DNA of 64,000 nt, from the NCBI GenBank assembly GCA_963791295.1, contig CAWBRY010000001.1, positions 1,302,001 through 1,366,000 on the forward strand. Direction: 5' to 3'. A program made the translations under genes and the position numbers. Position 1 is the first letter of the stretch, and each line of letters begins with the position of its first letter. Positions 44,111 through 53,600 of the stretch are shown here, piece after piece. The notes beneath the pieces were generated by a model, which made no database searches, had not been told where the DNA came from, and was given only the letters and a program-made list of their open reading frames with translations. This DNA comes from CAWBRY01 sp963791295. Its GTDB lineage: Bacteria; Bacteroidota; Bacteroidia; Chitinophagales; Chitinophagaceae.

Positions 44111-45262
44111 ATGAATATTGGTTTTGATGCCAAGCGAGCATTTCACAACGGAACCGGCCTGGGACATTATAGCCGGACGCTGATCCGTTCTTTATCCCGC
44201 CTTTATCCTGATCATCAATACTACCTGTTCAATCCCAAGCCTTCGCCCATATTCTCATTGGAAGGACCCAACCTTCATGAGATCAGACCCACCAGTTTTG
44301 CCGCCAGGTTATTTCACCCTGTCTGGAGAAGCAGCTGGATAAAAAAAGACTTAAAGAAAAGCAAGATTGACCTCTATCATGGACTGAGCCATGAAATCCC
44401 CGTAGGAATAGATCAAACAGACATCAAATCGGTGGTGACGATTCACGATCTCATCCATGAACGATTTCCACAGCAATATAATCCGATCGACGTCCGAATC
44501 TATAGAAGGAAGTTTCATTACGCCTGCATCCACGCTGATCGCGTGATCGCCGTGAGTGAGCAGACTAAAAAAGACGTGGTGGAATTCTATAAAATAAATG
44601 AAAATAAAACATCCGTCTGCTACCAAAGCTGCAATCCTTCTTTCGGGGAAACCATATCAGCCGAAGAAAAAGAAAGGGTGAGAAAACTTTATCACCTGCC
44701 CTCACAATTCTTCTTATATGTCGGATCGATCATTGAAAGAAAAAACCTTCTTAATATTTGTAAGGCGCTTTTTCTATTGAGAAATGAATTGATGATCCCG
44801 CTGGTTGTCATCGGTGATGGTGGTCGCTACAAACAACAGGTAAAGGATTATATCCTTCAAAATGGAGTTGACCAGCGAATCATCTTCCTGTCGGAAAATA
44901 CAGCGGCTAAAAATTCAAAAGAATTTCAAACTGCCCACGATTTCCCGGCCATCTATCAGTCGGCCCTTGCTATGATCTATCCTTCGTTTTTCGAAGGATT
45001 TGGAATACCGGTTTTGGAGGCTCTTTGGTCTAGGCTTCCCGTGATTACCTCCTCCACATCTTGCCTTCCGGAGGTGGGTGGCGACGCGGCTTTCTATGTA
45101 AATCCATCCAGCGCCGAAGAGATCGCGCACGGAATGAAAAGGATCCACGATGATTCAGCTTTTGCCAAGAACCTCACAGAGAAGGGGTGGAGGCAGGCAC
45201 AAAATTTTACTCCTGAAAAATGTGCAAGCAAAGTCATGGATGTATATAATGGACTATGGTAG
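44111..45262 (+). CDS. Glycosyltransferase family 4
   Basis: A 383-aa GT-B glycosyltransferase. The N-terminal acceptor domain starts MNIGFDAKRAFHNGTGLGHY. The C-terminal nucleotide-sugar domain has LYVGSIIERKNLLNICKALF, PLVVIGDGGRYKQQVKDYI and SFFEGFGIPVLEALWSRLPV, with the E-x7-E pattern typical of GT4. It acts in the cytoplasm; acceptor and donor unknown. It overlaps tsaC by 7 nt, so it is first in a tsaC-containing operon. Confidence 0.88.
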   Translation: MNIGFDAKRAFHNGTGLGHYSRTLIRSLSRLYPDHQYYLFNPKPSPIFSLEGPNLHEIRPTSFAARLFHPVWRSSWIKKDLKKSKIDLYHGLSHEIPVGIDQTDIKSVVTIHDLIHERFPQQYNPIDVRIYRRKFHYACIHADRVIAVSEQTKKDVVEFYKINENKTSVCYQSCNPSFGETISAEEKERVRKLYHLPSQFFLYVGSIIERKNLLNICKALFLLRNELMIPLVVIGDGGRYKQQVKDYILQNGVDQRIIFLSENTAAKNSKEFQTAHDFPAIYQSALAMIYPSFFEGFGIPVLEALWSRLPVITSSTSCLPEVGGDAAFYVNPSSAEEIAHGMKRIHDDSAFAKNLTEKGWRQAQNFTPEKCASKVMDVYNGLW

Positions 45263-45828
45263 ACTTCAGCCATGATATCGAAAATTGTTTGGAGGTACTA
45301 ACTAAAGGCGGGATCATTCTCTATCCTACCGACACAATTTGGGGCCTGGGTTGCGATGCGACGAGTCCCGTCGCTGTGGAAAAAATTTACTCATTAAAAC
45401 AAAGGCCGGACAAAAAAGCATTGATCATTTTGGTTTCGAACGAATCCCAACTACTCCAATACATCGAGGAGCCTGCTCCCAGGATACTGAATTATTTAAA
45501 ACAGACACTGAAGCCGACAACCGTTATATATGAAGGAGGTAAAGGAATTGCTGCTAACATTCCTGCTCATGACGGGACAATTGCTATCCGCATCACCAAA
45601 GATCCATTTTGTTCTCAACTGATTGACCGGTTCGATCGTCCAATTGTTTCCACCTCCGCGAATATTTCAGGCGATGCGATGGCTCCTATATTTTCAGAAA
45701 TAAAAGATGACATAAAAAACGGTGTAGACTACATCGTAAACTATCGTAGGGACGATAACCAACCTGGTCGTCCCTCTTCCCTTGTTAAATTTAATGCAGA
45801 CGGTTCCATGGCTATAATACGCCCGTAG
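45256..45828 (+). CDS. tsaC: L-threonylcarbamoyladenylate synthase
   Basis: A 190-aa YrdC/Sua5-type protein making threonylcarbamoyl-AMP for the t6A37 tRNA modification. Hallmarks: ILYPTDTIWGLGCDATSPVA, YSLKQRPDKKALIILVSNES, TIAIRITKDPFCSQLI and PIVSTSANISGDAMA. It is the short TsaC form without the extra Sua5 domain. The final NQPGRPSSLVKFNADG is typical. It overlaps the preceding glycosyltransferase. Confidence 0.92.
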   Translation: MVDFSHDIENCLEVLTKGGIILYPTDTIWGLGCDATSPVAVEKIYSLKQRPDKKALIILVSNESQLLQYIEEPAPRILNYLKQTLKPTTVIYEGGKGIAANIPAHDGTIAIRITKDPFCSQLIDRFDRPIVSTSANISGDAMAPIFSEIKDDIKNGVDYIVNYRRDDNQPGRPSSLVKFNADGSMAIIRP

Positions 45829-45842
45829 CAAAGACGATCAAT

Positions 45843-45850
45843 TATCTTTG
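45843..45850 (+). promoter_or_regulatory. -7 promoter box (TATCTTTG), 8 nt before the cca start
   Basis: TAnnTTTG match; cca ATG at 45859. Confidence 0.5.
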
Positions 45851-45858
45851 CATCAATC

Positions 45859-47328
45859 ATGGACATTCAATGTACAGATCAGGAATTATTCATCTTTAAC
45901 CAAGTAGCAGAGGCGGCCGAGCAGTTGGGCGTTGAAACCTATCTGATAGGAGGTTTCGTCAGAGATAAATTACTTTCCCGTCCTTCTACCGATGCAGATA
46001 TCGTTTGCGTGGGAGATGGCATTGAATTGGCCAAAGCCGTAGCCAGGAAATTTCACCCTGCACCGCAGGTAAACTATTTCAAGAATTTTGGTACCGCTCA
46101 GATCAAGGTGAATCTCGCGCCGAACTCTATTGAAGGCACTTCAGCACATCATTTCGATATCGAGTTCATTGGCGCACGAAAGGAAAGTTATCGTGATAAT
46201 TCCCGAAAGCCCGATGTAACTCCGGGTACTGCCAAAGATGACCAGGACCGGCGAGATTTTACCATCAATGCGCTGGCGATCAGTTTAAACAAGTCTGATT
46301 TTGGAAAATTGAGCGATCCATTCAATGGGTTGAATGATCTGAAGAACGGGATTATTAAAACACCGATGGATCCTACGCCAACATTTATAGATGATCCTTT
46401 GAGAATGATGAGAGCTCTGCGGTTTGCTGCCCAACTCAATTTCACCATTGAGGATAAAACTTTTCAGTCAATCAGGGAAAATGCCGCGCGTATTCGCATT
46501 GTATCCAAAGAAAGGATCACCGAAGAATTGAATAAGATCCTTTCCACCACAAAGCCATCCATTGGATTTGATGGATTATTTCGGACGGGCTTGCTTCAAC
46601 TGGTTTTTCCGCAGATGGCAGACCTGGCGGGTGCTGAATACAAAGACGGACAGGGACACAAGGATAACTTTTATCACACGCTGCAGGTGGTCGACAACTT
46701 ATCCGAAAAGACAGAGGACTTATGGTTGAGGTGGGCTGCCGTCTTACACGATATTGCCAAGCCAGCCACCAAGAAATTTGAGGAAGGTCATGGATGGACC
46801 TTCCATGGTCACGAGGTAGTAGGAGGCAGGATGGTGCCGAAAATATTCGTTCAACTCAAATTGCCGCAAAACGAAAAGATGCGGTTTGTGAGAAAAATGG
46901 TTGAACTGCATCTCCGCCCCATCAGCCTGACGAAAGAAAACATTACCGATTCCGCGATCCGCCGGCTTCTTTTCGATGCGGGAGATGACCTGGAATCATT
47001 AATGATGCTTTGCGAAGCGGATATAACGTCGAAGAACAAACTAAAAGTGAAAAGATACCTGGAAAACTTTCAATGGGTATGGCAACGATGCAAAGAAGTG
47101 GAAGAAAAAGACCATATACGCAATTGGCAGCCTCCAATCTCCGGAGAGTTGATCATGGATACATTTGGGCTGGCTCCTTCCAAGCCCGTAGGCGTTATTA
47201 AAGATAGTTTGAAAGACGCTATCCTCGATGGAATTATACCCAATACTTACGAAGCAGCATACGAATTAATGTTAATAAAAGCGAAAGAATTGGGACTTGA
47301 AGTTAAAAATCAAAATTCAAAAATCTAG
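45859..47328 (+). CDS. cca: CCA-adding tRNA nucleotidyltransferase with HD domain
   Basis: 489 aa: an N-terminal class II poly(A)/CCA polymerase head (YLIGGFVRDKLLSRPSTDAD with GGxVRD and the D-x-D metal site), RRDFTINALAISL, and DPLRMMRALRFAAQLNFTI. This is followed by an HD phosphohydrolase domain (about residues 255-370, WAAVLHDIAKPATK). It repairs or adds the tRNA 3' CCA, relevant here because the tRNA-Leu in this window lacks a full CCA. Starts ATG 45859. Confidence 0.92.
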   Translation: MDIQCTDQELFIFNQVAEAAEQLGVETYLIGGFVRDKLLSRPSTDADIVCVGDGIELAKAVARKFHPAPQVNYFKNFGTAQIKVNLAPNSIEGTSAHHFDIEFIGARKESYRDNSRKPDVTPGTAKDDQDRRDFTINALAISLNKSDFGKLSDPFNGLNDLKNGIIKTPMDPTPTFIDDPLRMMRALRFAAQLNFTIEDKTFQSIRENAARIRIVSKERITEELNKILSTTKPSIGFDGLFRTGLLQLVFPQMADLAGAEYKDGQGHKDNFYHTLQVVDNLSEKTEDLWLRWAAVLHDIAKPATKKFEEGHGWTFHGHEVVGGRMVPKIFVQLKLPQNEKMRFVRKMVELHLRPISLTKENITDSAIRRLLFDAGDDLESLMMLCEADITSKNKLKVKRYLENFQWVWQRCKEVEEKDHIRNWQPPISGELIMDTFGLAPSKPVGVIKDSLKDAILDGIIPNTYEAAYELMLIKAKELGLEVKNQNSKI

Positions 47329-47339
47329 ATGCAAAATCT

Positions 47340-47347
47340 TAAATTTG
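47340..47347 (+). promoter_or_regulatory. -7 promoter box (TAAATTTG), 4 nt before a start codon
   Basis: TAnnTTTG match; the pRiA4b-like gene ATG is at 47352. Confidence 0.5.
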
Positions 47348-47351
47348 TTTC

Positions 47352-47936
47352 ATGGCAATACTTAGATTTAGAGTGTACCTGGAGGAGGATGAAAGTGTGT
47401 ATCGCGACGTAGTGATCCGCCATTCACAATCATTTCAGGACCTGCATGAAGCAATATTAAGGTCTTACGAATTTGACAATAAACACAAAGCCACTTTTTT
47501 CCGCAGTAATGATCACTGGAACCGGGGAAGGGAGATCAGCCTTGAGAAATATGAAAAGGAATATAAGGCCGCGCCCCTGATCATGAGTGATACGACCATC
47601 GGCTCGGAGATCAGGGACCCCAATCAGAAATTCGTTTATCTCTACGATTTCAATAAGAATTGGAGTTTCCTGGTTGAACTCATCAATGTATCCAAGGAAG
47701 AGAACCCCAAACTGAATTATCCTTCCATGGTTCGGGCAGAGGGCATACCTCCCAGTCAATATGGTACCAAGGGCCTGTTGGGTGAGAAGTTTGCCGACGT
47801 TGAAGAAAAATATGATCTGACACAGGTTGCGGAGGGATTTGGTGAAAAAGATGAGCATGGCGAGGACCTTGGTGTAGCTGATGACGCAGTTGCGGATGAT
47901 GAGGTGCCTACGGAAGGTGGTAGCGAAGAGATATAA
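47352..47936 (+). CDS. pRiA4b ORF-3-like protein
   Basis: A 194-aa protein with the IS1096/pRiA4b ORF-3-like fold: RFRVYLEEDESVYRDVVIRH, FQDLHEAILRSYEFDNKHKA, FVYLYDFNKNWSFLVELINV, YPSMVRAEGIPPSQYG. The tail (about 160-194) is very acidic, DDAVADDEVPTEGGSEEI. The family was first named from mobile DNA but is widespread on chromosomes; nothing mobile surrounds it. Probably transcribed from its own box and continuing into miaA. Confidence 0.85.
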   Translation: MAILRFRVYLEEDESVYRDVVIRHSQSFQDLHEAILRSYEFDNKHKATFFRSNDHWNRGREISLEKYEKEYKAAPLIMSDTTIGSEIRDPNQKFVYLYDFNKNWSFLVELINVSKEENPKLNYPSMVRAEGIPPSQYGTKGLLGEKFADVEEKYDLTQVAEGFGEKDEHGEDLGVADDAVADDEVPTEGGSEEI

Positions 47937-47986
47937 TACAGGGTATTCATTTCCTCTCAAAATAAGTGCGCAATACTTCATGCTGA

Positions 47987-48924
47987 ATGGCTCGGCAGGT
48001 AAATACTTTCCGCAACGAAAAAGATGGAAGCATCAATAAGGAGATAATTGTTCTCGTTGGTCCAACTGCTGTTGGCAAGACGGCTCTTGCTATCGAGCTA
48101 GCGAAGCACTTTCAAACTGAAATAATATCTGCTGATAGCCGCCAATGTTTTAAAGAGCTGAATGTTGGTGTAGCCCGTCCTTCACCGGAACAACTTAGTG
48201 AAATCCGGCATCATTTCATTGCCAGCCACCATATCACGGAAGAAGTGAATGCGGCCACATTTGAAGAATTTGCATTGAAGACCGCCAGATCCCTGTTCGA
48301 AAAACATGACAGGGTGATCATGGTGGGCGGTACAGGGCTATACATTAAAGCATTTTGCGAAGGACTGGATAAGATACCATCCGTTGATCCTTTAATACGT
48401 AATAAGATCATCAATGACTACGGAGAAAAAGGATTGTCCTGGTTGCAGGATGAAATGCAACGCAAGGATCCTGCTTACTTTAAGGCCGGTGAAATTCAAA
48501 ATCCGCAAAGAATGATGAGGGCTTTGGAAGTGATGGAAGCAACGGGAAAGTCGATCCTTGATTTTCGAGAAAAACAAAAAGCAAATAGGGAATTTCATAT
48601 CCTCAAGATCGGACTGGACTTGCCCCGGAAAGACTTGAACCTTCGGATAGAAACCAGAGTGAATAAAATGTTTGAAGCTGGATTGATCGAAGAAGTAAGG
48701 CAATTAATTCCGTATAAGAATTTAAATGCGCTTCAGACTGTAGGATACCAGGAGGTGTTTAAATGGTTGGATGAAGGGGGAAGAGGGAAGATCTGGACAA
48801 ATTGAAAGAAGAAATTATTATTAATACCCGGCAATACGCAAAACGGCAGATTACATGGTTTAAAAAGGATAAAGAAATCAGGTGGTTTGAGGCGCATGAG
48901 AATGTTATTGAGAAGTTTTACTAG
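47987..48924 (+). CDS. miaA: tRNA dimethylallyltransferase, one frameshift near the end
   Basis: MiaA transfers an isopentenyl group to A37 of tRNAs reading UNN codons. Walker-type motif LVGPTAVGKTALAIELAKHF, SADSRQCFKELNVGVARPS, and QNPQRMMRALEVMEATGKS are clear. The direct frame stops at 48803-48805, but the C-terminal LKEEIIINTRQYAKRQITWF and KKDKEIRWF continues in another frame to TAG 48922-48924. The break lies in a G-rich run (48776-48793), consistent with a homopolymer error. The last 40 residues are conserved in MiaA. Confidence 0.9.
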
Positions 48925-48975
48925 ATGCTAGACCCACCCCTGAGTCGTTCTTATTTACAACCACTCCGATAGGCG

Positions 48976-49060
48976 CCCCTCCAAGGAGGGGATATTAACG
49001 AATGCTGCCACTCACAACTCACTACTCACAACTCACCACTCACAACTCACCACTCACAAC
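48976..49060. repeat. GC hairpin and a 14-bp tandem repeat between converging genes
   Basis: CCCCTCC (48976-48982) pairs GGAGGGG (48985-48991), a hairpin without a clear T-run; it resembles the short GC palindromes seen between genes in many Bacteroidota. From about 49008 to 49060 a unit close to CCACTCACAACTCA repeats almost four times. The stretch 48925-49060 has no gene and separates miaA from the converging FadL-like gene. Confidence 0.65.
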
Positions 49061-50599
49061 CTAAATCTTAAACCCTACACTCACCACCACATTTCCCCCA
49101 GTATTCTTAACCCTGGCTCCCGCAAAGCTCGTGCTCTCTAACCGATACGGAAAGTGAACGTCCTTGCCCATGGTATGCACGTATGCGAGGTCGACAAAAA
49201 TTCCTTTATTCCGATAGCCGAGCCCACCCGTCAATTGAAACCGGCTGCCTTTTTCACCCGCAATATCTTTATATGGATTACCATAATAAGCTGCTCCAAG
49301 ACGAGCCATGATTGTTGTAAACTTTAGTTCTCCGCCCATTCTGAAGTTGAATGCAGACTTGTAAGCATTGTCAATAGCACGGTTCAGCGATTTCAAGTAG
49401 TCCTTCGTTGCCTGACTATTGTCTCCCTCCGGATCCGTCTTAAAAGAAGAGGCTCTGTAATTGATATATTCGATATCCGCAGTAATAAAACCTTTTTGTT
49501 TCTTCACATCCTGGATCTCACGTAATACATAAGAAGCGCTCGCAATAAGTCGATAAGGAGTAACTAATCCATATTTAAATTCGGCAACGGAAGCGCCGCT
49601 AACATCGGCAGATGATTGTGTCAATAGTCCCTGAAACAATTCGGTGTTGGCAGTTACGGATGCATTGTATTTATCATTCAGAAAATAGTATGTGGGTGAA
49701 TGAATGGCAAAACCCAGGCGAATATATTCTGTTGGTTTATAAATTAAACCTGCACGCAGGTTAATACCCACGCCATTTGTTGTCAGGTTTTCTGAAAAAG
49801 AAGCAAAATCAAATTCATTGTTTTCATTGGTTGTGGCGTCTGCTTCAGTGAAAGTTGACTCTCTTCTGTAATGAAGAAAAGGAATGCCCAGCGTACCGCC
49901 TATATAAAGCTTGTCATTGTAATTGTTCGCGCCGCTAAAAGCCAATTCGGTGATACCACCGCGGTTGGAGATCGAATTTTCCTGGATAAGACCGCTACTG
50001 ATCGGCGCTTTCGTCAGGAAATTGTAGTTGCCGCTTGAACCACCGGCCACCGTATCTATCCAGTATGTATTCAAAGCCAGGCTGGCTCCGTATGGATAGC
50101 CGTCTGCTACATGATTGGCGTCATGGTCATCGCGTATCTCTTCCAGGAATTTATTAGAATAAGAACTTTGATTATTTAATCCACGGTAAAGCAGGTTATT
50201 TCCAAAGACAGCTGTCTGGTTAAGAGCAATGGCAACTGCGGATCCCTTTAATCCTTTTTCTCTGTTAGTCGCAAAACCCATTGCTACACCCGTCGTGCCA
50301 AAAGAGGGACCGGTTTGTTTATCCTTTTCGACTCGGTCCAGATAAGTAGCCTTGTTATTTATCCATCTAAAACCGGGCGTAATCACAAAATCTCCGGTCT
50401 TATAAAATCCGATACCTGCAGGGTTTACAAAAGCGGCAGAAATCTCTCCACCCAAAGACCCCATTGCTCCTCCGATGGCTTGCTGCCTGGCCGTTCCGCC
50501 GGATGCATACCAGGAATAACGAAGAGCGTCAGGAGGTTCTTGTGCAAAAAGCATACACGATGACATAGCAGAGCCCAATATGAAAAACACCTTTCTCAT
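49061..50599 (-). CDS. OmpP1/FadL-family outer-membrane protein
   Basis: A 512-aa outer-membrane barrel of the hydrophobic-compound transporter family. It has signal peptide MRKVFFILGSAMSSCMLFAQ, then ALRYSWYASGGTARQQAIGG then AMGSLGGEISAAFVNPAGIG, the FadL-type N-terminal hatch with NPAG. It has many beta strands and a terminal aromatic strand GGNVVVSVGFKI. Substrate unknown. ATG 50599 starts the signal peptide. Confidence 0.85.
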   Translation of the reverse strand: MRKVFFILGSAMSSCMLFAQEPPDALRYSWYASGGTARQQAIGGAMGSLGGEISAAFVNPAGIGFYKTGDFVITPGFRWINNKATYLDRVEKDKQTGPSFGTTGVAMGFATNREKGLKGSAVAIALNQTAVFGNNLLYRGLNNQSSYSNKFLEEIRDDHDANHVADGYPYGASLALNTYWIDTVAGGSSGNYNFLTKAPISSGLIQENSISNRGGITELAFSGANNYNDKLYIGGTLGIPFLHYRRESTFTEADATTNENNEFDFASFSENLTTNGVGINLRAGLIYKPTEYIRLGFAIHSPTYYFLNDKYNASVTANTELFQGLLTQSSADVSGASVAEFKYGLVTPYRLIASASYVLREIQDVKKQKGFITADIEYINYRASSFKTDPEGDNSQATKDYLKSLNRAIDNAYKSAFNFRMGGELKFTTIMARLGAAYYGNPYKDIAGEKGSRFQLTGGLGYRNKGIFVDLAYVHTMGKDVHFPYRLESTSFAGARVKNTGGNVVVSVGFKI

Positions 50600-50653
50600 A
50601 ATATGATGAATTAAGTACAATAAATTATATGTCGAGGAACTCGATAAGGGTCA

Positions 50654-51349
50654 TTAAAACCTTCTAACGGGTGCGCTGCTTCCACTCGACGATGAAGAAC
50701 TCGAACTTGAACTGCGAGTACTACTGCCGGAGGACGAACTGCTGGGTTTGGTGCTGGAAGAATTATTGTTGTCGTTATTGCTATTAAATAAATTCCTCAG
50801 TAAATTTCCAGAATTGCGACTATTGCTCACACGCGTATTTACCTTGGGTGAATTATTGGTGGGCACATATCCATTGGTCAGCCTGAAATTGCTGTAACTC
50901 TTATTGATGAGCGATTGAGTATTGTAAGAATTATAAGTGTTCAAATTGACTGTTCTCGGTTTACCGATAGCTATATTTCCTTTGGATACTAGCACGCAGC
51001 AACTATTACAATAGGGGTTGTAATAATAGTTCCAATAAACGCTGGGACTCCATGGGTTATTCCAATCGTTATACATGCTATAATCGTAACGATAATTGTA
51101 ATAGTTCCAGTCGTCGAGAGTAGACCATTGCGCACGATTATGCACCTTCATCCGCAAGTAGCGATCATCATAGTATTCGGCATCGCCGGAATATTTTCTG
51201 TCGTCGTTGTTATCTACACTCACATATTCATCCTGGGGAGGGGCCGGAGAAAAATAGACATCGTCGGGTGTCTGACCTGTTTTGTATGCGGTAACACAAC
51301 TACTAAGACTTGCTGCGGCTAATGCCAGGAGTAAAATTGTCGATTTCAT
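50654..51349 (-). CDS. Ser/Tyr/Asn-rich lipoprotein of unknown function
   Basis: 231 aa, lipoprotein signal MKSTILLLALAAASLSSCVT (cysteine 18). The middle is rich in Tyr/Asn/Trp (NYYNYRYDYSMYNDWNNPW), with a CNSCC cluster. The C-terminal about 40 residues are almost pure serine. The low-complexity tail suggests a flexible surface extension. ATG 51349 is chosen for the signal peptide. It lies 55 nt upstream of the FadL-like gene on the same strand. Confidence 0.7.
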   Translation of the reverse strand: MKSTILLLALAAASLSSCVTAYKTGQTPDDVYFSPAPPQDEYVSVDNNDDRKYSGDAEYYDDRYLRMKVHNRAQWSTLDDWNYYNYRYDYSMYNDWNNPWSPSVYWNYYYNPYCNSCCVLVSKGNIAIGKPRTVNLNTYNSYNTQSLINKSYSNFRLTNGYVPTNNSPKVNTRVSNSRNSGNLLRNLFNSNNDNNNSSSTKPSSSSSGSSTRSSSSSSSSSSGSSAPVRRF

Positions 51350-51515
51350 GGCAAATGGTTTAGCGGGGTTAAAAATGAAGTTACTACTTTTGTCGGACTT
51401 TGGAATACACAATCAATTGAGTCACAAAGATTCTGCCATTGGCTGAATTTATTGCGTTTGCGCGTGTTAATTAAAATAGAAAAGTGTGTTGGGATTGGAT
51501 AGAAAAAGCAACACT

Positions 51516-52991
51516 ATGAGTAAGGAAATTACATCTAGAGAATCGGATTATTCACAATGGTATAATGATCTCATTTTAAAAGGAGATCTGGCAGATTACT
51601 CTGCAGTAAAGGGCTGCATGGTCATTAAACCTTATGGCTTTGCGCTTTGGGAAAACATGCGTGATGCAATTGATAAGATGTTTAAGGATACAGGTCATGT
51701 CAATGCATACTTTCCACTATTCATTCCGAAAAGTTTTCTCAGCAAGGAAGCTGCACATGTAAAAGGGTTTGCAAAAGAATGTGCCGTAGTCACCCATTAT
51801 CGATTAAAGAGCAGTCCTGACGGATCCGGAGTGATCGTTGACCCGGAAGCAAAATTGGAAGAAGAACTTATTGTTCGTCCTACCAGTGAAACGATCATCT
51901 GGAATAGTTATAAAGATTGGATAAAATCGTATCGCGACCTTCCTGTGTTGATCAATCAATGGGCAAACGTGGTGAGATGGGAGATGCGAACGCGGCTTTT
52001 CTTAAGGACGACTGAATTTTTATGGCAGGAGGGTCATACCGCCCACGAGACTTCCAACGAAGCAGTGGTGGAAGCCGAAAAAATGTTGGAAGTATATGCA
52101 GAATTCGTAGAACAGTTCATGGCCGTGCCGGTCATTCGTGGCGTGAAGACGGCAAGCGAACGTTTTGCGGGTGCAATCGAGACTTATTGTATTGAAGCCA
52201 TGATGCAGGATGGAAAAGCATTGCAAGCAGGCACCTCGCATTTTCTCGGTCAAAATTTTGCGAAGGCATTTGATGTAAAATTCCTCAGCAAAGAAAATAA
52301 ACAGGAATATGTATGGGCTACAAGTTGGGGCGTTAGTACGAGGTTGGTCGGCGCGCTGGTGATGGCTCATAGTGACGATGAAGGACTGGTACTGCCGCCC
52401 AGAATAGCTCCATGGCAGGTGGTGATCATCCCCATCGCCAAAGACGATCAACAAAAAACAATTATCAATGCTGCCGTAAAGGAAATCATCAAAGAATTAA
52501 AGCAGAAAGGTATTCGGGTAAAATATGATGATAATGACAATAACCGGCCTGGATGGAAATTCGCGGAATACGAAATGAAAGGTGTCCCCATTCGAATGAC
52601 TTTAGGAGCACGCGACCTGGAGAAAAAAGTAGTTGAAATTGCACGTCGTGATACGAGGGAAAAAACTTCAGTAGCCTTAGATGGCATTGCCAACCATGTT
52701 GGGAATTTGCTGAATGAAATACAGGCAAATATGTTTAACAAAGCCAGGGCATTCCTGGACCAACATATCACTTCCGCTCAAACCTGGAATGAATTTGAAC
52801 AGTTGCTGGATGAAAAAGGCGGATTCATTTCCGCTCATTGGGATGGCAGTGCAGAAACAGAAGAATTGATAAAAGAGAAAACAAAAGCTACCATTCGCTG
52901 CATTCCTTTAAAAAATCCGCAGGAAAATGGTAAGTGTATATTAACCGGCAAGCCATCGAATCAAAGAGTATTATTCGCGAGAGCGTATTGA
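51516..52991 (+). CDS. proS: Prolyl-tRNA synthetase
   Basis: A 491-aa class II aminoacyl-tRNA synthetase of the shorter, archaeal/eukaryotic-like ProS type that lacks the large editing insertion. Motif 2 region [39 protein letters not shown], then [11 protein letters not shown]; motif 3 region [20 protein letters not shown] and the anticodon-binding domain after about residue 300. The C-terminal zinc-like module is reduced ([20 protein letters not shown]). Start ATG 51516 ([16 protein letters not shown]). Confidence 0.94.
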   Translation: MSKEITSRESDYSQWYNDLILKGDLADYSAVKGCMVIKPYGFALWENMRDAIDKMFKDTGHVNAYFPLFIPKSFLSKEAAHVKGFAKECAVVTHYRLKSSPDGSGVIVDPEAKLEEELIVRPTSETIIWNSYKDWIKSYRDLPVLINQWANVVRWEMRTRLFLRTTEFLWQEGHTAHETSNEAVVEAEKMLEVYAEFVEQFMAVPVIRGVKTASERFAGAIETYCIEAMMQDGKALQAGTSHFLGQNFAKAFDVKFLSKENKQEYVWATSWGVSTRLVGALVMAHSDDEGLVLPPRIAPWQVVIIPIAKDDQQKTIINAAVKEIIKELKQKGIRVKYDDNDNNRPGWKFAEYEMKGVPIRMTLGARDLEKKVVEIARRDTREKTSVALDGIANHVGNLLNEIQANMFNKARAFLDQHITSAQTWNEFEQLLDEKGGFISAHWDGSAETEELIKEKTKATIRCIPLKNPQENGKCILTGKPSNQRVLFARAY

Positions 52992-53087
52992 TTTTTTTAG
53001 CACATTAGGAGCGTTAGGCAAATAGAATACACATAGTGTCGATATCCTAAAAAAATAATACATTTATAGAAACCAAAATCATCTAAC

Positions 53088-53555
53088 ATGGAACAGAATC
53101 AACCGAATCCAGGGACTTCATTATTTCAGTTAAACCTTGATGCCGCCAACAGTTATACTCTAAGAAGCGCCGCTTCATGGGCTAAAGTGCTGGCCATCGT
53201 AGGTATCATCATTGGCGTCTTATTCTTTGGGATAGGATTGCTTGTCCAAAGTGCTATCAGCAGCAGCGGATATGGCGATCGTTATTACGGAAGTGGTTTT
53301 AGCGGCAGCAACCGCATGCTCGCCAATGCCGGGATGATCACCTATATCGTTTTGGGTCTCATTCTATTGATCAGCTCAATTTTTGCTTTGAATTTTGGCA
53401 ATAAGATCACGCGCGCACTGAGAACAAATGACCAGATGTCGTTGAGCTCCGGATTTGCTGGAGTGAGAAATTATTTTGCTTTTTGGGCCATCTTAATGAT
53501 CATTTGCCTTCTCTTAATGCTCATCGGAGTAGCTAACCTGGCGACCACTCGATAA
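53088..53555 (+). CDS. DUF5362-like membrane protein
   Basis: 155 aa with three hydrophobic helices (about residues 33-56, 85-105, 131-152). The opening SLFQLNLDAANSYTLRSAAS and WAKVLAIVGIIIGVLFFGIG are typical of a widespread Bacteroidota family of unknown function. It is followed by a clear terminator. Confidence 0.75.
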   Translation: MEQNQPNPGTSLFQLNLDAANSYTLRSAASWAKVLAIVGIIIGVLFFGIGLLVQSAISSSGYGDRYYGSGFSGSNRMLANAGMITYIVLGLILLISSIFALNFGNKITRALRTNDQMSLSSGFAGVRNYFAFWAILMIICLLLMLIGVANLATTR

Positions 53556-53573
53556 AGAACCAAAAACATTTTG

Positions 53574-53600
53574 AAAAGTGCGCTCACCGGTGCACTTTTT
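53574..53600 (+). terminator. Intrinsic terminator after the DUF5362-like gene
   Basis: AAAAGTGC (53574-53581) pairs GCACTTTT (53592-53599), followed by T. It also lies at the end of the converging RDD gene. Confidence 0.75.

Noticed and set aside
47352..47936. Mobile element remnant because of the IS1096/pRiA4b family name
   Set aside because: No terminal repeats, transposase or integrase nearby; the family is common on chromosomes.
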